Part shown: positions 39,901 through 46,995 of the stretch, one piece after another
Position numbering within the stretch: position 1 is the first letter of the stretch
Layout of the letters: every line of letters starts with the position of its first letter
NCBI GenBank assembly: GCA_900767835.1
Contig: CAAGAO010000018.1
Location: forward strand, 5,408 to 69,407
Origin: Clostridia bacterium
GTDB lineage: Bacteria; Bacillota; Clostridia; Christensenellales; UBA1242
Direction of reading: 5' to 3'
Length of the DNA stretch: 64,000 nt
The notes under the pieces: model-generated
Seen by the model: the letters and a program-made list of their open reading frames with translations, nothing else
Database searches by the model: none
Told to the model about the DNA's origin: nothing
Position numbers and translations under genes: made by a program

Positions 39901-42900
39901 ATTGAAGAGATTGATGATACAAAAATATACAATGTTGCAAGAGGTGTGACTTATCTATTAAATCCAACTATAGTTGGTTTTACTGAAGACGAAGCAGTTT
40001 TTGAAACATCAAATGCAAATATTGCAAAAGTAACAAAAGAAAGAGGAAGTTATTATTTAACTATTTCAGATGCAAATATTAATTATGGAAATAATCAATA
40101 TTATGAAATTACAATTCGTTCATATGGACAAAAGACAAATGCTGGTTCAACAATTAATTCAACAATAAAGACAACAAAACTTCACATTTATGAAGTTCTT
40201 GTAAATGAAGATGAATTGTTTGTTGATGATGGAATAGCCATAAAAATGTTAGCAACGGTTGACATAAAGAATATAATTGCAAATAAAATTCAGTATGAGT
40301 ATGCAAAAATCAACTCAAAAATTTTACAAGAATTTAAACAATCATTCTTAAATAATACAAATATTTATTTCGAAGATGAAAATGGTGTAAGCCATAAGTT
40401 TGTAAGTGGTTTATTACTAAAAACAGACGACTACATTTTGGAATGTGTCACAGAAAACAACGAATTAATATGTCATTTTAAAGCATTAAAAATGGGCGAT
40501 CCTTGTGATTATAGATTTAAAGTTGAGTATATAGTAGGATATAGTAAAGGCGTTCCTCAAATAGAAAAAATAACTAATACTAGTTCAAACATTTACGAAA
40601 AATCCTTTACTGTAAGTTCATATATATCTACAACAGAAGATAAACCTGCTCCAATCTTTACATATGAAGATATGTTGGATATGAAAGATGGCGAATATTA
40701 TAAACAGGTAGAAGACATCACAATTAAAGCGAGCGAATTAAAAATGCTAACGGTTTCGCCAAAAATGTTTGATGGTAATGGACATAAAATTACAATCACA
40801 TCAGGTATGGTCAATTTTGAACTAGATTCAAGTTCAGATTTTGCATTGTTTAAAACCTTAAATGAAGATTGTATAATTAAGAATATTTCATTAGAAATAA
40901 CAGGTAATTTAAATTTAACTTTAAATAACTATATTAATACTTCTGGTGCAAATATTGCATTACTAGTTGCTGAAAATAATGGTATTATAACGAACTGCTC
41001 AATAAAATCAACAAACGCAGTAGTTGTAGATATTATAGGTGTTTTGGCTATTATGGAAAAATCATACCTTGCATCAATAAGCGCTGTTAATACTGGTTAT
41101 ATTACAAATTGCCAAGTGGAATGTAATATGACAGCAAGTGGTGCTTCACTAGCGGGGGTTGTTGCTGATAATAGAGGCTCTATTTCAAGCACATATATTA
41201 AAAATTCAAGAATATATAATACAACATCAATCACAAGTGATAATATTTCAACTGGTGGCTTTGTGTGTACAAACTCTGGTAAAATATTTATGTGCTATAT
41301 AGAAGGTGCAACCACTACATCAAGAATTTATTGTGATTATCCAAATGGCGATTATTCTTTAACATCTAAAATTATATACACATCAACAAAAACGGCAGGT
41401 TTCGTTTATGAAAATACAGGTGAAATATCCGATTGTTATTCAAATATACCAATCGTTTCAACAAATGAAAGCAGTGGCTTTGTTGCAAATGCAAAAGGCG
41501 GGAAAATTGTAAGAGTATTCTCACTAAGTAAGTTAAAACAACAAGATACATTAAACTTTGGTTTTGTTGCAAACATTGACCAAAATGAAGATGTGTTGTT
41601 TGAAGATTGTTTCTTTATTATTCAAGAGGGTTTTATAAACTATAACACTTCAACAACAAACTATAAATATAACGAAATAAATAAAACTTATATTTCTGTT
41701 ATAGATGGAATTGAACCATTATCAATTGCAGACTTTAATATTACTATAAAAGACAAAACAACCAACAAATATGTAGTAAGCAATGAAAGATTTAAATCAT
41801 TCTTGATTGATGAAACAAATGCTTTACACGGGGTATGGTTCTTTGCTTTTAACGAAGATAAAGAAGATTCATCTGCTTTTGATTTCAGTACATATAATTG
41901 TGAAGTTGACGGAATGGAAGATGCAAATGGCAATTCTATTTCGTTCACTGCAAGAAGATTACAATTAGTTGCTCCAAACTTAAAAGCTTATGCAAAAGAA
42001 GATTTTGTTTTAGCCGAAGGTGGAAGTATTAACGCGGGCGAGTATACCTATGTTCAATCAAAAGATGCAGATGTTAAAGGTAGTAAAACTAACCCATATT
42101 TAATATCTACAGCAAAAGAGTTTGAAGAATATTGTAATCAAATAAAAGGTGCTCGATATGAATATTTTAGGTTAATTTGTGATATAGATTACACAAAAGA
42201 AGATATATATGCATCAAAACTATATGATAAATCATTGGTTGGTTATTTTGATGGGAATGGTTTTAGTATTTCAAACTACTCGGTGAACTCAATTACTTCT
42301 AATTTAACCGCAGGACTATTTGCTCAAATAGGTGCCAATGCATTGCAAATATCTTGTTTGAAAAATACTACATTTGTTCCAGCATATGTCAACCTACCAA
42401 ATAGTGTTTATGTCGGTGGTGTTGCGGGTACGGTTGCAAATGCAGATGTGTACAATGTTTCAATTAATGCAAAAGATGTAATAGTTGTAGGAAGCAATAT
42501 AGTTGGTGGCTTATTCGGTAGAACGGCAGGACAAACAAATCTCGCAATGATATATTCAAACATTTCAGCCAAAGCAACGGCATATAATTCAATTGCTTTA
42601 AAATCATTCACAGAAATAGATACTTTGGTAAAAAATATAACTTTAAATGCTACTGCATCAAACAAATCAGAAGTGTCATATTCAGGTGCAATTATAGGCT
42701 ATGTTGATGGCTTATCAAATATAGAACAAATTGAAATTGGCGGAAACGCAAGAGTATTAGGTATGATTTCAGGTCTTATGTTTGGTTGCATTGGTGGATT
42801 GGCAAAAGTAAGTGATTTTAATTTAGAATTAAATTCTTACAATAACCAAATTATCTCATATGCATTTGGTGGATATATTGCTGGCGAAGTTGTCGGTACT

Positions 42901-43743
42901 GTGTCAAACTTTAGTATAAATTCAAATATAATTAACTATAATTTGTTTAGTACATATCCAATTACTCCAGTAGCAATTGGTGGTGTTGCTGGATTGGCAA
43001 ACGAAGCAAAAATCAAAAATATGACATCTAATCAAGGATATGCAATAATAGGTGCAAGAATTGTTGGTGTTGACAATAGTGGATATTTAATGGTCCACAA
43101 TCCTTATATTGCAAGATATATTGGTGGTATTGCTGGTTATGCTAAAAATATTATATTTGACACCATAAATATTGGAAACGAAGATGATACAAAAATAGGT
43201 TTAGCTTTAATGGGTGGCAACTATGTTGGTGGTGTTGCTGGTTATATTGCTGGTAGTATAAATAGCAAGACTAACAAATTACAATCAGATATCAATCATG
43301 TAAAAATAAACCTAATAGGTCAAAAAGAGTATATAAATGAAAATGAAGAAACAACAACCGACTACTTGTATCTTTCATACATAAGCAGTGCAATAGGTGA
43401 GGATATAGAAACTAAACCAAGTATGCTACAGTACCTAGGCTTGCTATATGGTGCTACTCCAATAAGTAATAATGGATATTACAACTTAAATAAAGCAGAA
43501 GAAAATATTGTTTCAGTTGGAACAGATTTAAAATTTGTATATGCAGAATATGGTTTAGATTTATCAGAGGGAAAACGAAAAGTAACCTTGAAGAACTTAG
43601 CAAATGCCTTTAATATATATGGGTTAAAATCAGATACTGAAAATATAACAAAGTGTAAAAATAGGACATATCTACGAGCAATTAACCTAAAAGATAATCA
43701 ATCTGAAGATTTAACTTTAAGTGAAATAGAAAATTTTAAGTAG
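33973..43743 (+). CDS. Second giant surface lipoprotein, paralogue of the first (3256 aa)
   Basis: ATG start with GGAGAG six bases upstream. The lipoprotein signal ends in FSGC, lipidated Cys23. The layout repeats that of the first giant: Ig-like or BIG-like stretches at about 25-970 and 1340-2220, and beta-helix modules starting near 973, 2226 and 2693. The last of these opens with the classic cap order NPYLISTAKEF, FRLICDIDY, FDGNGFSISNY. GLUG-type motifs include VGGVAGYIAGS, IGGIAGYAKN and IGGVAGLANE. Both proteins share segments such as SDFALFKT at the start of their second module. The protein ends where the third module ends; it has no helical insert or C-terminal domain. A large terminator follows. 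Surface adhesin or scaffold by inference. Confidence 0.9.
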   Translation: MKKRYSIGILLLILCIGAIFSGCGPDYSSLSLSLKDSERIELSVTDEKVDYYLTINNYFKFNASFSFDFANRIAKIVGDVENKGDGVYKFSIAPIMAGNTTLTINLKGLNKPLNVPVIIRKDVESISALTNVFVKKGQSLTLNNSYFTFTPADTTEKGLTYSLLESEDVNYAENGVTFNTETNTLIVANECTLQTITLQATSTFDVNIKTNIIIKVVQEIDGETLDIKIASQDKNSDNPNIFGDYTDLTIEQQEPYALIELIKSDEYSYQKKISIDYRWFNAGYTIEVKASKILTLGGDNVQTITLNRKSDFILSANDVGNGRLTIKIYQTDLPENYKEYYIDVKVTCKPKNITINGQLDIGLQELYTNSSEVKEYKFGVSPEKANKEDYTYKIGFYKSITENISGVFADDFVKLESAPSEYIDVKYGGAEITSEDLGTLESSLTVKAIASTDNYQLAIKIVCYDNDEAICEQIIRIKVYVGTTEFRIKDIYEDGTIYMALSDGKQIFYGIEYSEGSTPGKLTINSTDISKNDICEITQVSTATANLEITPKATGTQEFVIVTANKLSVVLKVVVFREILEDDFIMQIADSANDYVASFEPEDTNSTLKKLTIKGLNSSIKLTDKIKSEYSDYNNYSYSYTLSLNDKGKEYFEINNNSIITSLKFTKELDVNTNKYTEFRVPLSVNLVINTVDKSQSGYTFMLKKVDILKDFEISLSCVNYYKQLTLYASKEVNGNQKTRISSIYNKGDLSYINQNLANVYLFIDLVQSEVDQYSLLKITDFEFKSGVEKFKLVGENTVKVGDVGYFYPSSEVVDGYFATGENGYIGSFTYDYDSLRTLDSISITLKIVDPNTNKEFSSDVQLNIEKYVDVESIWLSTPDDTIYLDNTQTYYQKTIKIQVVPANAMCKDLDVKVETNDTNCLGVDIKEDSITFTFQSSGSGRILIFPISKMKTNSYQDEFGEYYYHLTLDFVCADGRTEQTARKISSLKDLKSIEPTKHYYIDSTINCQGEELDLQYLTSGSIRGTFLYETNEDGTYNTDFDNAQQIGSIINFKINNNGDNNFGIFRKISAEAKVYNLSLNGFFNENIELNTSANIGILCGINEGTIKNVTITISQSNSVTISNVGTESTITVNFGLVAGVNTNKIIVDKNSKNYTLLANNTKENLLSINFVSENDSQITSYFGAIAGNNSGEIKQELPETFITIGLYGVTTNVYVNSNANYISGAVGYNTGNVTGLKIYGEIKGFITKDDQAESTSKFVAGVIGYANGGNVSNNISRMFVRGKQTVSGFVGEIGKTNVPTFANNKVQAIDDGTRQGIDATLILAYGDSSSDRAKVVASNIVETTIETYFDRMLPVDLVAKLTGYDYSNGLNIDLANSGITYQIVDSLNKDYYYGEMIVLDKDNQSIIKLDYKKAFTRGEEDKFVTDSLITNFILSAYMQAEDENNQTYIQNILDTKSLLGYANIITTDSKIKEFNIEILSPLSARLENFGKNVVILNIGNFSIVISSSLNYKNKVNLSMYITNYYDDVKMYSDKALTREITEIELINKKTTIVYFSLYSNMYNYKNTPIKLKRNTEVTFDIEVQNTNLSAEIQNQTAYVKTIGTDINTFTSTLVVTTKYILDNNTYFKNPDRFVNYANNYKIYAFVSTNESLDKKSYNVIALTGIEDIKLSKSIIEAEPSDSIEVDVTYITYNSQDKIIPELRIYENQINNKYKIYTYNEETGLFVNEYDEILFKLTLGEVETLANGRLSQSYILKMPIDSDFNLDVYNYLLNKRIELIFTSVNSSNESATLILQYKAETISSVLINNYSKENNTGMVVTENNVRKVMVDKMLYSGMQTATGEINVLNAYIYTKLSEFEYVDVTMQLGTEGGYLGYLEYSEDEESIGTVSTKAVYTSITNGANIRIYKEDIKADKINNYLVLGIIYRIPKTVADGTIVPITYTFYSQNHTPFVESINLLAKLENQVSFEIANKDAIEEIDDTKIYNVARGVTYLLNPTIVGFTEDEAVFETSNANIAKVTKERGSYYLTISDANINYGNNQYYEITIRSYGQKTNAGSTINSTIKTTKLHIYEVLVNEDELFVDDGIAIKMLATVDIKNIIANKIQYEYAKINSKILQEFKQSFLNNTNIYFEDENGVSHKFVSGLLLKTDDYILECVTENNELICHFKALKMGDPCDYRFKVEYIVGYSKGVPQIEKITNTSSNIYEKSFTVSSYISTTEDKPAPIFTYEDMLDMKDGEYYKQVEDITIKASELKMLTVSPKMFDGNGHKITITSGMVNFELDSSSDFALFKTLNEDCIIKNISLEITGNLNLTLNNYINTSGANIALLVAENNGIITNCSIKSTNAVVVDIIGVLAIMEKSYLASISAVNTGYITNCQVECNMTASGASLAGVVADNRGSISSTYIKNSRIYNTTSITSDNISTGGFVCTNSGKIFMCYIEGATTTSRIYCDYPNGDYSLTSKIIYTSTKTAGFVYENTGEISDCYSNIPIVSTNESSGFVANAKGGKIVRVFSLSKLKQQDTLNFGFVANIDQNEDVLFEDCFFIIQEGFINYNTSTTNYKYNEINKTYISVIDGIEPLSIADFNITIKDKTTNKYVVSNERFKSFLIDETNALHGVWFFAFNEDKEDSSAFDFSTYNCEVDGMEDANGNSISFTARRLQLVAPNLKAYAKEDFVLAEGGSINAGEYTYVQSKDADVKGSKTNPYLISTAKEFEEYCNQIKGARYEYFRLICDIDYTKEDIYASKLYDKSLVGYFDGNGFSISNYSVNSITSNLTAGLFAQIGANALQISCLKNTTFVPAYVNLPNSVYVGGVAGTVANADVYNVSINAKDVIVVGSNIVGGLFGRTAGQTNLAMIYSNISAKATAYNSIALKSFTEIDTLVKNITLNATASNKSEVSYSGAIIGYVDGLSNIEQIEIGGNARVLGMISGLMFGCIGGLAKVSDFNLELNSYNNQIISYAFGGYIAGEVVGTVSNFSINSNIINYNLFSTYPITPVAIGGVAGLANEAKIKNMTSNQGYAIIGARIVGVDNSGYLMVHNPYIARYIGGIAGYAKNIIFDTINIGNEDDTKIGLALMGGNYVGGVAGYIAGSINSKTNKLQSDINHVKINLIGQKEYINENEETTTDYLYLSYISSAIGEDIETKPSMLQYLGLLYGATPISNNGYYNLNKAEENIVSVGTDLKFVYAEYGLDLSEGKRKVTLKNLANAFNIYGLKSDTENITKCKNRTYLRAINLKDNQSEDLTLSEIENFK

Positions 43744-43861
43744 TCTTCTTGAGACTTTAAAATGGTAATTGTATAGGCAAGATGCAATATATACGCTATA
43801 TAACATTATTAGCATTTTCTTAAGACTTTAAATATTGTGGCTTGTTTAGTTTATGTTTCTA

Positions 43862-43917
43862 AAAAGCGAGGAGAATTTGTGTGTGGGCACAAATTCTCCT
43901 CGCTTTTGTATGTTTTT
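43862..43917 (+). terminator. Very strong terminator after the second giant gene
   Basis: A perfect 20-base-pair stem: AAAAGCGAGGAGAATTTGTG at 43862-43881 pairs with its complement at 43888-43907 across a six-base loop, followed by a T-rich tail. It is far stronger than other terminators in the window. Confidence 0.9.
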
Positions 43918-44072
43918 ATGCAAAAAGAAGATAATAGAAACATTAAATATTATTATTCATATTTATAAATGAGTTATTGATAATATAAGTTTACAACTAT
44001 GTTTAGTACGATAAAATAAAGTAACTTAAAAGGAAAAAACAACATTTAAAATTGTGTTATTCATATGGCATA

Positions 44073-44127
44073 AAAAAGAGCAAAAAACAAATAGCAATAT
44101 GCAAATTGCTTAGTTTTTTGCTCTTTA
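44073..44127 (-). terminator. Terminator of spoVG
   Basis: Read on the minus strand, AAAGAGCAAAAAAC and GTTTTTTGCTCTTT (44113-44126 and 44075-44088) form the outer stem around an inner AGCAAT/ATTGCT stem, followed by a T run. Confidence 0.8.
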
Positions 44128-44150
44128 TATTAAAAATCAATATTTAATAA

Positions 44151-44414
44151 TTACTCTCTTGGAGTTGCTTTATATGCTTCAATAACTTGAGCGGAAATAG
44201 CTTCACGAGTTTCAGTGTTGATTGGGTGAACTATATCTTTAAATTCTCCGTCTGGAGTTTTTTTAGATGGCATAGAAATAAAGTAGCCTTCTTTTCCTTC
44301 AATAACTTTAATGTCGTGTACTACGAAGCAATCATCAATAGTAATAGATGCAACTGCTTTAAGTTTGCTGTCCTCTTTGTCAACAAGTCTAATTCTAATG
44401 TCAGAAATTTTCAA
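44151..44414 (-). CDS. spoVG: Sporulation-associated RNA/DNA-binding regulator SpoVG
   Basis: Small global regulator that binds nucleic acid and affects septation and surface gene expression. The sequence begins MKISDIRIRLV and includes VHPINTETREAI, the family hallmark near the C-terminus; 87 residues is the usual length. The start codon is TTG, chosen because the family starts exactly there and AAGGAAGG precedes it by nine bases. It has its own terminator and diverges from murC, with an inverted repeat between the two start codons. Confidence 0.95.
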   Translation of the reverse strand: MKISDIRIRLVDKEDSKLKAVASITIDDCFVVHDIKVIEGKEGYFISMPSKKTPDGEFKDIVHPINTETREAISAQVIEAYKATPRE

Positions 44415-44470
44415 GTTTGTATACCTTCCTTTTTAATTATTGCTATATTTTCAAGCAATGTTATTTTAGC

Positions 44471-44517
44471 ATATATGAAAAAAATTTCAAAACAATTTAC
44501 AAAATTTTTTCATATAT
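44471..44517. repeat. Inverted repeat between spoVG and murC
   Basis: ATATATGAAAAAA at 44471-44483 is repeated in inverted form as TTTTTTCATATAT at 44505-44517. It lies between the divergent starts, seven bases before the murC GTG. It could be an operator for both genes or a hairpin limiting murC translation. Confidence 0.5.
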
Positions 44518-44523
44518 ATTGAT

Positions 44524-45978
44524 GTGAAAACCATAAAAAATAATAATATATGTTCAAATTCAATCAAAAATTCCTTTAAAAATAAATATATTAATAAAAA
44601 TTTGCACTTTGTTGGTATAGGTGGGGTTAGTGTAAGTTCGCTTGCAATTTATGCATTTACTGTTGGGTGTAAGGTCACTGGCACAGACTCAAATAAAACC
44701 GATTTAACAAAATATATAGAGAGTTTTGGCATTAAAATATTTTATATGCATAATGAAAATAATGTTAAAAATGCCGATTACGTTATCTATTCCAACGCGT
44801 GCGAAAATAGTGTTGAAGTGACTTATGCTAAAAATAACAACATTCCAACACTAACCAGAGCCGAGTTCTTGGCGGAAATATTAAAGGACTATACCACTAC
44901 AATATGTGTTGCAGGTGCTCATGGCAAAACCACAACAACGGCACTCACTTTTGAAATTTTTAAAATAGCCAATTTAAAACCAAGTTTGCATTTAGGTGGG
45001 AACTTGGTAGAAACGAGGAAAAGTTTTGATTATTCTCAAAAAGATATAATTGTGTGCGAAGCGTGTGAATATAAGGATAGTTTTTTAAATTTTAATCCAA
45101 AAATTGGTGTAATATTAAACCTTGCGCCAGAGCATTTAGACTATTTTAAAACATTTAATAATGTAAAAATGTCTTTTACGCAGTTTGCCAGACAATCACA
45201 AATATTGATTACAAATAATAGTGTAGACATAAATCATAAAAACAAACTTACTTTTGGACTAAACAACGCAAATTTTACAGCACAAAATATTAAAATGCTA
45301 AAAGATGGCAAGTATTCTTTTGATTGCAATTTTAACGGAACAAAACTGGTACATATAAAATTAAATTTAATAGGTAAGCATAATATTTTAAACGCCTTAA
45401 CCGCAATTACAATTTTTTATGCTTTTAAGTATTTTTTACCTAATATTAACAATAATTTACAAAATGAAAACATTTGGGAAAATGTACATATGAAAATATT
45501 ACAAGATGATACGGCAAAAAAACAAATTCAAAAGGCATTAAAGAATTTTAAAGGTATAGAACGCCGGTATGAGTATATGCACAAATCAAAATTTATTGTA
45601 CATGATTACGCACATCACCCCGATGAAATTGCAACAACAATTAACGAAACATTAAAGTTTTATAAAAACAAACTATTGGTGGTTTTTCAACCGCATACAT
45701 ATTCGCGTACACGCACTCTTATGCCAGATTTTATAAATGTGTTTAAAATTGTGAAAGAAGTATTAATTTTGCCGACCTATTCCGCGAGGGAAAAATATGA
45801 CTACAAAGGCTCAGCCTTGCTCCTTGCAAAAAACATAGGCAATAATGCCATATATATAAAGAATAACAAAGAACAAGAAGAATATATATTGAACAAAATA
45901 AACAAAGGCTATGGCATATTGTTGTTAGGAGCCGGAGATATATATAACCTTGCTAAAAATATTGCCAAAAAATGTTGA
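44524..45978 (+). CDS. murC: UDP-N-acetylmuramate--L-alanine ligase
   Basis: Adds the first amino acid of the peptidoglycan stem peptide in the cytoplasm. Mur-ligase features are present: the UDP-binding FVGIGGVSVSSLA near the N-terminus, the ATP-binding GAHGKTTTT from residue 131, the central NLAPEHLDYF, and YAHHPDEI plus QPHTYSRT in the C-terminal domain. The start is given as GTG 44524; ribosome binding is weak, and a TTG at 44602, right before the core, is an alternative because the first 25 residues are Asn/Lys-rich and not conserved. The 484 residues are in the normal range. Confidence 0.95.
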   Translation: MKTIKNNNICSNSIKNSFKNKYINKNLHFVGIGGVSVSSLAIYAFTVGCKVTGTDSNKTDLTKYIESFGIKIFYMHNENNVKNADYVIYSNACENSVEVTYAKNNNIPTLTRAEFLAEILKDYTTTICVAGAHGKTTTTALTFEIFKIANLKPSLHLGGNLVETRKSFDYSQKDIIVCEACEYKDSFLNFNPKIGVILNLAPEHLDYFKTFNNVKMSFTQFARQSQILITNNSVDINHKNKLTFGLNNANFTAQNIKMLKDGKYSFDCNFNGTKLVHIKLNLIGKHNILNALTAITIFYAFKYFLPNINNNLQNENIWENVHMKILQDDTAKKQIQKALKNFKGIERRYEYMHKSKFIVHDYAHHPDEIATTINETLKFYKNKLLVVFQPHTYSRTRTLMPDFINVFKIVKEVLILPTYSAREKYDYKGSALLLAKNIGNNAIYIKNNKEQEEYILNKINKGYGILLLGAGDIYNLAKNIAKKC

Positions 45979-46003
45979 CAACATATTTTGTATGTGTTAA
46001 ACT
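45975..46003 (+). promoter_or_regulatory. Promoter of rpmE
   Basis: TTGACA at 45975-45980, overlapping the murC stop codon, a 17-base spacer, TAAACT at 45998-46003. Confidence 0.75.
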
Positions 46004-46039
46004 CTATTCGTTAAATTAAGTTAAAAAGGGTGAACGAAT

Positions 46040-46243
46040 ATGAAAACAGAAATACAACCAAATTATCACGAAGTAACAGTTGTTTGCGCTTGTGGAAATA
46101 CATTTAAAACCGGTTCTTGTGTAAACGGAGATACTATTAAAGTTGACATTTGCAATAAATGCCATCCATTTTTCACAGGTAAACAAAAAGTTGTCGATGC
46201 AAGTGGTAGATTAGAAAAATTCAAAGCAAAACACAATATGTAA
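46040..46243 (+). CDS. rpmE: 50S ribosomal protein L31
   Basis: Large-subunit protein bridging to the small subunit. 67 residues beginning MKTEIQPNYHEV. It has the zinc-binding form with CACG and CNKCHPFFTGKQ, so the zinc-dependent paralogue is present. Ribosome binding site AAAAAGGGTGA. Monocistronic with its own promoter and terminator. Confidence 0.97.
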   Translation: MKTEIQPNYHEVTVVCACGNTFKTGSCVNGDTIKVDICNKCHPFFTGKQKVVDASGRLEKFKAKHNM

Positions 46244-46256
46244 TTTTTTTACAAAT

Positions 46257-46297
46257 CAAAAAAGATGTTGTTTTTAATTAAGCAACATCTTTTTTTA
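46257..46297 (+). terminator. Terminator of rpmE
   Basis: AAAGATGTTG at 46261-46270 pairs with CAACATCTTT at 46283-46292, then a T run. Confidence 0.85.
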
Positions 46298-46331
46298 AGT
46301 ATACAAGAATAACACAAATAAAGATTAATAA

Positions 46332-46495
46332 TTAGCACTATAAAGTAATAACCAATAACTGAAAAATGAAGAACTAATGTCAAATAATAAAATAGTTTGA
46401 GTTAGTGCTAAACTATGCTTCAGCACTAATATTTGAGTTGTACTCTAATATTCGCACTAGACGTGTTCGCTCTTTTTGTTCGTTCGCAGTGCGAA
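46332..46495. other. Structured non-coding region with competing octamer stems
   Basis: No credible gene lies in 46298-46995. TTAGCACT at 46332-46339 can pair with AGTGCTAA at 46404-46411, and the same place (TTAGTGCT 46402-46409) can instead pair with AGCACTAA at 46422-46429. TTCGCACT at 46451-46458 pairs with AGTGCGAA at 46488-46495. Two imperfect copies of a CGTTCG, then ACTCTCT, then GCGAAG stretch follow (about 46481-46507 and 46547-46576). The local GC content exceeds the surroundings. It may encode a structured RNA ending at the terminator that follows. Confidence 0.4.
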
Positions 46496-46608
46496 CTCTC
46501 TTGCGAAGCGTGGCGTTGGAGAAATAGGTTTATTATATAATTTCATTCGTTCGTGGTCGGTACTCTCTCGCGAAGAAATGCTTTGAAGAATAATAAGTAT
46601 ATATTTAT

Positions 46609-46650
46609 AATAGCGGTCAAATTTTGTACAAATTTGACCGCTATTTTTGT
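46609..46650 (+). terminator. Strong terminator without an annotated upstream gene
   Basis: AATAGCGGTCAAATTT at 46609-46624 pairs perfectly with AAATTTGACCGCTATT at 46630-46645 and runs into T residues. No protein gene ends here, which suggests a non-coding transcript or an insulator before the G-tract promoter. Confidence 0.75.
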
Positions 46651-46698
46651 ACAAAATTGCCATTTCAAAAATTTTTTTTAAAAATTTGTAAAAATCGT

Positions 46699-46726
46699 TT
46701 GACAACGCGGGGGGGGGATATATAAT
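46699..46726 (+). promoter_or_regulatory. Promoter with a G9 homopolymer in the spacer (candidate phase-variable promoter)
   Basis: Perfect TTGACA at 46699-46704 and perfect TATAAT at 46721-46726, with a 16-base spacer containing nine consecutive G (46709-46717). One or two added G would give 17- or 18-base spacing. It points toward the DUF285-repeat surface protein gene, 270 bases downstream. Confidence 0.75.
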
Positions 46727-46995
46727 TGTCTTAAAGAGTAAAAATATATATTTTTATGCCTTTTGCTAGTATTGTTTTTAAAGTTAATTAATGCAGTTTG
46801 TTATTTTCAATAAACAAGAAAATGCGTTATTAAACACATTGCACATTATCGTTAAAAACTAAATATCTTTGGAATTAACAAAATAATACATTTTAAAAAA
46901 TACAACAAAATTTTGTTAATTACAAAAAATATGCAAATACTAAAATCAAAAGCATAAAACCAATTTTTACTTGAAAATAAAAAAAAGGAGAAAAT

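Larger units (their letters stand above)
43744..44150. other. Intergenic region between the second giant gene and spoVG
   Basis: No gene is visible in these 407 bases. They hold a direct repeat TTCTT(G/A)AGACTTTAAA (43745-43760 and about 43822), the strong terminator at 43862-43907 for the giant gene, and the opposing spoVG terminator at 44073-44127. The stretch between is AT-rich without open frames of note. Confidence 0.6.

Noticed and set aside
44187..44522. 111-codon plus-strand open frame opposite spoVG
   Set aside because: Antisense to spoVG and its promoter region, Phe-rich, no ribosome binding site.
46457..46705. 82-codon minus-strand open frame in the structured region
   Set aside because: It runs through the perfect terminator hairpin and up to the -35 box of the G9 promoter; no ribosome binding site and no recognisable protein.
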